From assembly GCA_034698045.1 (NCBI GenBank), contig JAQGAU010000157.1, positions 1-37,496 of the forward strand: a stretch of DNA of 37,496 nt, given 5' to 3'. The notes beneath the pieces are model-generated. The model saw nothing but the letters and a program-made list of their open reading frames with translations, ran no database searches and was not told where the DNA came from. This DNA is from Paramacrobiotus richtersi (Eukaryota; Tardigrada; Eutardigrada; Parachela; Macrobiotidae). Both the position numbers and the translations under genes were made by a program. Positions 35,151 to 37,496 of this stretch are shown here, piece after piece. The first letter of the stretch is position 1; each line of letters starts with the position of its first letter.

Positions 35151-35470
35151 CCCTGCCTAAAAACACATATTTCGTGATATATGACAAAAACGTACACAAC
35201 ACAAGGGATAAATCTGTCATAGAATAGTGCGGGGCTGTTACCATCTCATGACTGACCAGTTACGTTTCGAGACAGAAAATAGGTTCTACGCTTAACCTTC
35301 TGCTGTCAGTGACAGCGCACCAGATTCGTAGTACAGTTTCGCTACTACTTTGTAAGTTTTCGACAGCAAGGGCCGATAGGGTCGGTCATGGTTTTGCAGC
35401 TGTACAGTAGCTGCATTCTTTCCCTCGCAGTCTTGGTCTGTAGGGAGCACTCCAGTTATGAGGATACGGT
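35151..35470. other. Spacer between the H1-like sequence and M
   Basis: The part 35400-35470 matches the region just behind the stop of K (29275-29340). The rest is unique within the window, with no gene. Confidence 0.5.
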
Positions 35471-36758
35471 TTAACAGCTATTGTAGAGAGCCTCCGTGCA
35501 TTCAAAAGCTTCCAAAACTCTGTCCTCAAAATTTTCCGTTACACTTTTCTCTTCCGGTGTGCAGCTACTGTCCAGAACCGGTGCGAGGCATCCTTTCAAC
35601 TTTTTACCGTAGCTGGAAAACAAAACTTATCAAGAACATGGATAACGCGGTTTGAATGTTTCTGTACCGCAACCATATTATTATAAAACGATTCATCATG
35701 AGGATTTAATAACAGATTGTTCTCTTGTGAAGTGCATGTACAATATAACGCTGTGTCACATACCAGCAGACATGTTGTTGCAAGTTTATCGTTCTTAAAG
35801 TAGACTCCATGAACCTCATGCGGCCACGATTGGACGCTGCGGCGGGACTGTCAAAATGCTCCCGGTCATCCGCTTCGTATTGGGGACGAATCAGAGGTCC
35901 CGGCGGCAACACGATTGTTAAGCATGTCGAAACAGCACGCACTATTTTCGCGCCGCAGCTAGCTATCTTGGTAGATTGGAAGTAGCCGCCCGTTTCGTTG
36001 CAAAATGATAAAATTTTTGGAACTGCCCTGAACATGACCTGATTGGTGGTCAGTACTTCTGGTGGTGCACATTTCTTGATCCAGTCAGCAGCACAAGACT
36101 GGATTGTATGAGCAATGCTAACACAACACGTTTTTTGTAATTACAAGATTACGAATGTGCGCCACGATACTTTACAACTGAAATTTGCAAGAACGAAATT
36201 AGTGGCTTAATTAACATATAACTTTACCGGACCGACTTGTGAATGCTAGCTACTGCTAGCTTCGTCTTATAAACGTACTGTATGTTCATAAAATGTATGT
36301 GGCATATTCCATTAGCGTATACGTACAGAACTGGTATTCGTACCGTAAATGTTGCAAACACTGTATACCGTAGTCAAAGTAGTAACGTACTTTTTACTTA
36401 TTGCTAGCTGAATTATATCTGAACAATGCTACAGCTGCATTATAAAATAGAGTATCTACAATTAGAGGAACAGTTCAACAAGGCGTCACCTGCAGATGCT
36501 GTTGAAAACGTTTTCCGTGATTATTTGGGTGATATTATTGAATAAGACCCTTGTGTCCATCGTCGATGTCACAAAAAAAGCGGGCGCCATGCAGGCCACC
36601 TGTTGCTCCGGTCGGCATTCTGGACGATCATTCGTAAACGGGAGGATCGCCATAGCCAATCTAGCGTCGGCAAGTTCACCATCGCTTGGGAAACGGCTCC
36701 GTACAACCGATAGGCATACCGTCATGCAAAGGAACCACAAACCTTTGTGAAGCGCCAT
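35471..36758 (-). CDS. Secreted cysteine-rich family protein, copy M (subfamily II)
   Basis: Complete gene coding for about 254 residues, the longest complete open copy. Exon 1 is 36490-36758, exon 2 is 35764-36117 and exon 3 is 35471-35612. The signal peptide is MALHKGLWFLCMTVCLSVVRS. Mature cysteines number 14: exon 1 three, exon 2 six, the border codon one, exon 3 four. The C-x7-C-x-x-P motif ends CMAP, CAPP and CLAP in the three exons. Sequons are NNIT and CNET. The exon 2 insert before the CC pair is acidic and then basic (EADDREHFDSPAAAS). Its close relation to K over exons, introns and promoter marks a recent segmental duplication. Confidence 0.88.
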
Positions 36759-37496
36759 GTTCAGTTCAAAATGGCACGGAAATCCATAAACGTAATTCGA
36801 TGGGGATGAAGTTTATATGTATGCGGAAAGTTGGAGCGATCGCTGGCTTATATTTGTTGCGGTCTGCTATATACAGAGAACGGGCCAAGAAAAAGTAACG
36901 TAGACCGTAAACACCGATTGGTCCTGGTGATAGAAATGATTCACGGAAAAATTCTTTGTTCAGATAACAAGAAACTACTGCTATATGCCAAGAGACATGT
37001 ACCAGCAACATGGTATATATAACACGAGACGGTCTGGAAAAGCGGGCAGTGCAAACAAAGTTGGGTTTCATGTACTCACAAATTTCCTGCCACACAATCA
37101 TGCAATATTGTTATTGTGTGTTGTATACAATAATCAGAAAAAGTTAGTTAATTATTTTAGTCATATGTGCAAACTGGGCGTGTTATAGTTCTTCCAATTT
37201 CACGGCCCAATCCAGTCCGAAAACGTTTCCGTTACTCACATAAGCTGGGAACTTTAGCGCAACTGAGTGCTTAAGGCCACAGCTAGCAGACGACAGGGAG
37301 CCCAGAATAGTTTGTTTTTTTGCGCTGTTTGTAAGTTTAAAAATAGCTCTGCATAATGGCCGCATGCGCAAGGCATTCAGCTGCACAATGGTGTGCCGCG
37401 ATCCTCTCTGGCCCCATTATCCACTGAGCTATTCATCAGACAATGAAAAAACTTTGGAAGCTAATCCTGAATGAGAAAGTTTTTCCGATTTGGGAT
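36759..37496. other. Promoter of M and right edge
   Basis: The part 36759-37080 is the duplicated promoter region shared with K. The rest has only short frames without support. Confidence 0.5.
36847..36852 (-). promoter_or_regulatory. TATA box of copy M
   Basis: Minus strand CCGCAACAAATATAAGCC, about 90 bp before ATG 36758. Confidence 0.55.

Noticed and set aside
1..37496. tRNA, rRNA, CRISPR array or bacterial operon
   Set aside because: No cloverleaf, rRNA core or repeat-spacer pattern was seen; the split genes and transposon types are eukaryotic.

Overview
This window is nuclear DNA from an animal, most likely a small invertebrate. Genes are split by short introns with canonical GT/AG borders. 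The predicted proteins carry eukaryotic signal peptides, there is a linker-histone-like sequence, and several DNA transposons have intact target-site duplications. I cannot place the phylum from sequence alone.

The window is mainly a tandem cluster of one secreted, cysteine-rich protein family that I do not recognise. A complete member has three exons. Exon 1 holds a signal peptide and three mature cysteines. Exon 2 holds the next cysteines and starts the CC pair that its 3' splice completes. Exon 3 is short and holds four more. Both introns are phase 2. The typical mature protein has 14 cysteines, and each exon carries or starts the same motif, C-x7(8)-C-x-x-P. I count seven open three-exon genes: B 3923-5221, F 11147-12401, G 22092-23436, H 24315-25297, I 26266-27430, K 29341-30941 and M 35471-36758. 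A (740-2995) is divergent with an unclear exon 1. L (31798-32885) has one frameshift. D (7434-8197) and E (8602-9149) have exons 2 and 3 only. There are also lone or decayed exon 1 copies at 5733-5837, 10173-10403 and 25975-26160, and a broken unit at 27887-28885.

Two subfamilies are visible. Subfamily I (B, D, E, F, G, I and probably A) lies mostly on the left, with a TAEEKT-type exon 3. Subfamily II (H, K, L, M) fills the right third, with a TPEEK-type exon 3 and a longer exon 2. K and M are recent duplicates. Most genes are on the minus strand; E, F and the lone exon 1 at 10173 are on the plus strand, in a segment that looks inverted. Conserved upstream blocks with TATA boxes about 60-90 bp before the ATG accompany many copies, including one promoter at 13530-13660 that has lost its exon.

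Mobile DNA fills much of the rest. A piggyBac-like non-autonomous element with TTAA ends lies in intron 1 of A (1946-2478). A 1466-bp element with an 8-bp duplication sits just upstream of the 5837 exon 1 (5863-7328). A 5-kb Mutator-like element with a 9-bp duplication and a decayed multi-exon transposase (15095-20123) is nested in a larger element with 26-bp terminal repeats and TA ends (14806-20966). A 185-bp palindromic element lies at 30214-30398. A linker-histone-like gene or retrocopy (34514-35001) sits in the 3' flank of M. The picture is a fast birth-and-death cluster of secreted proteins, shaped by duplication, inversion, exon loss and transposition.
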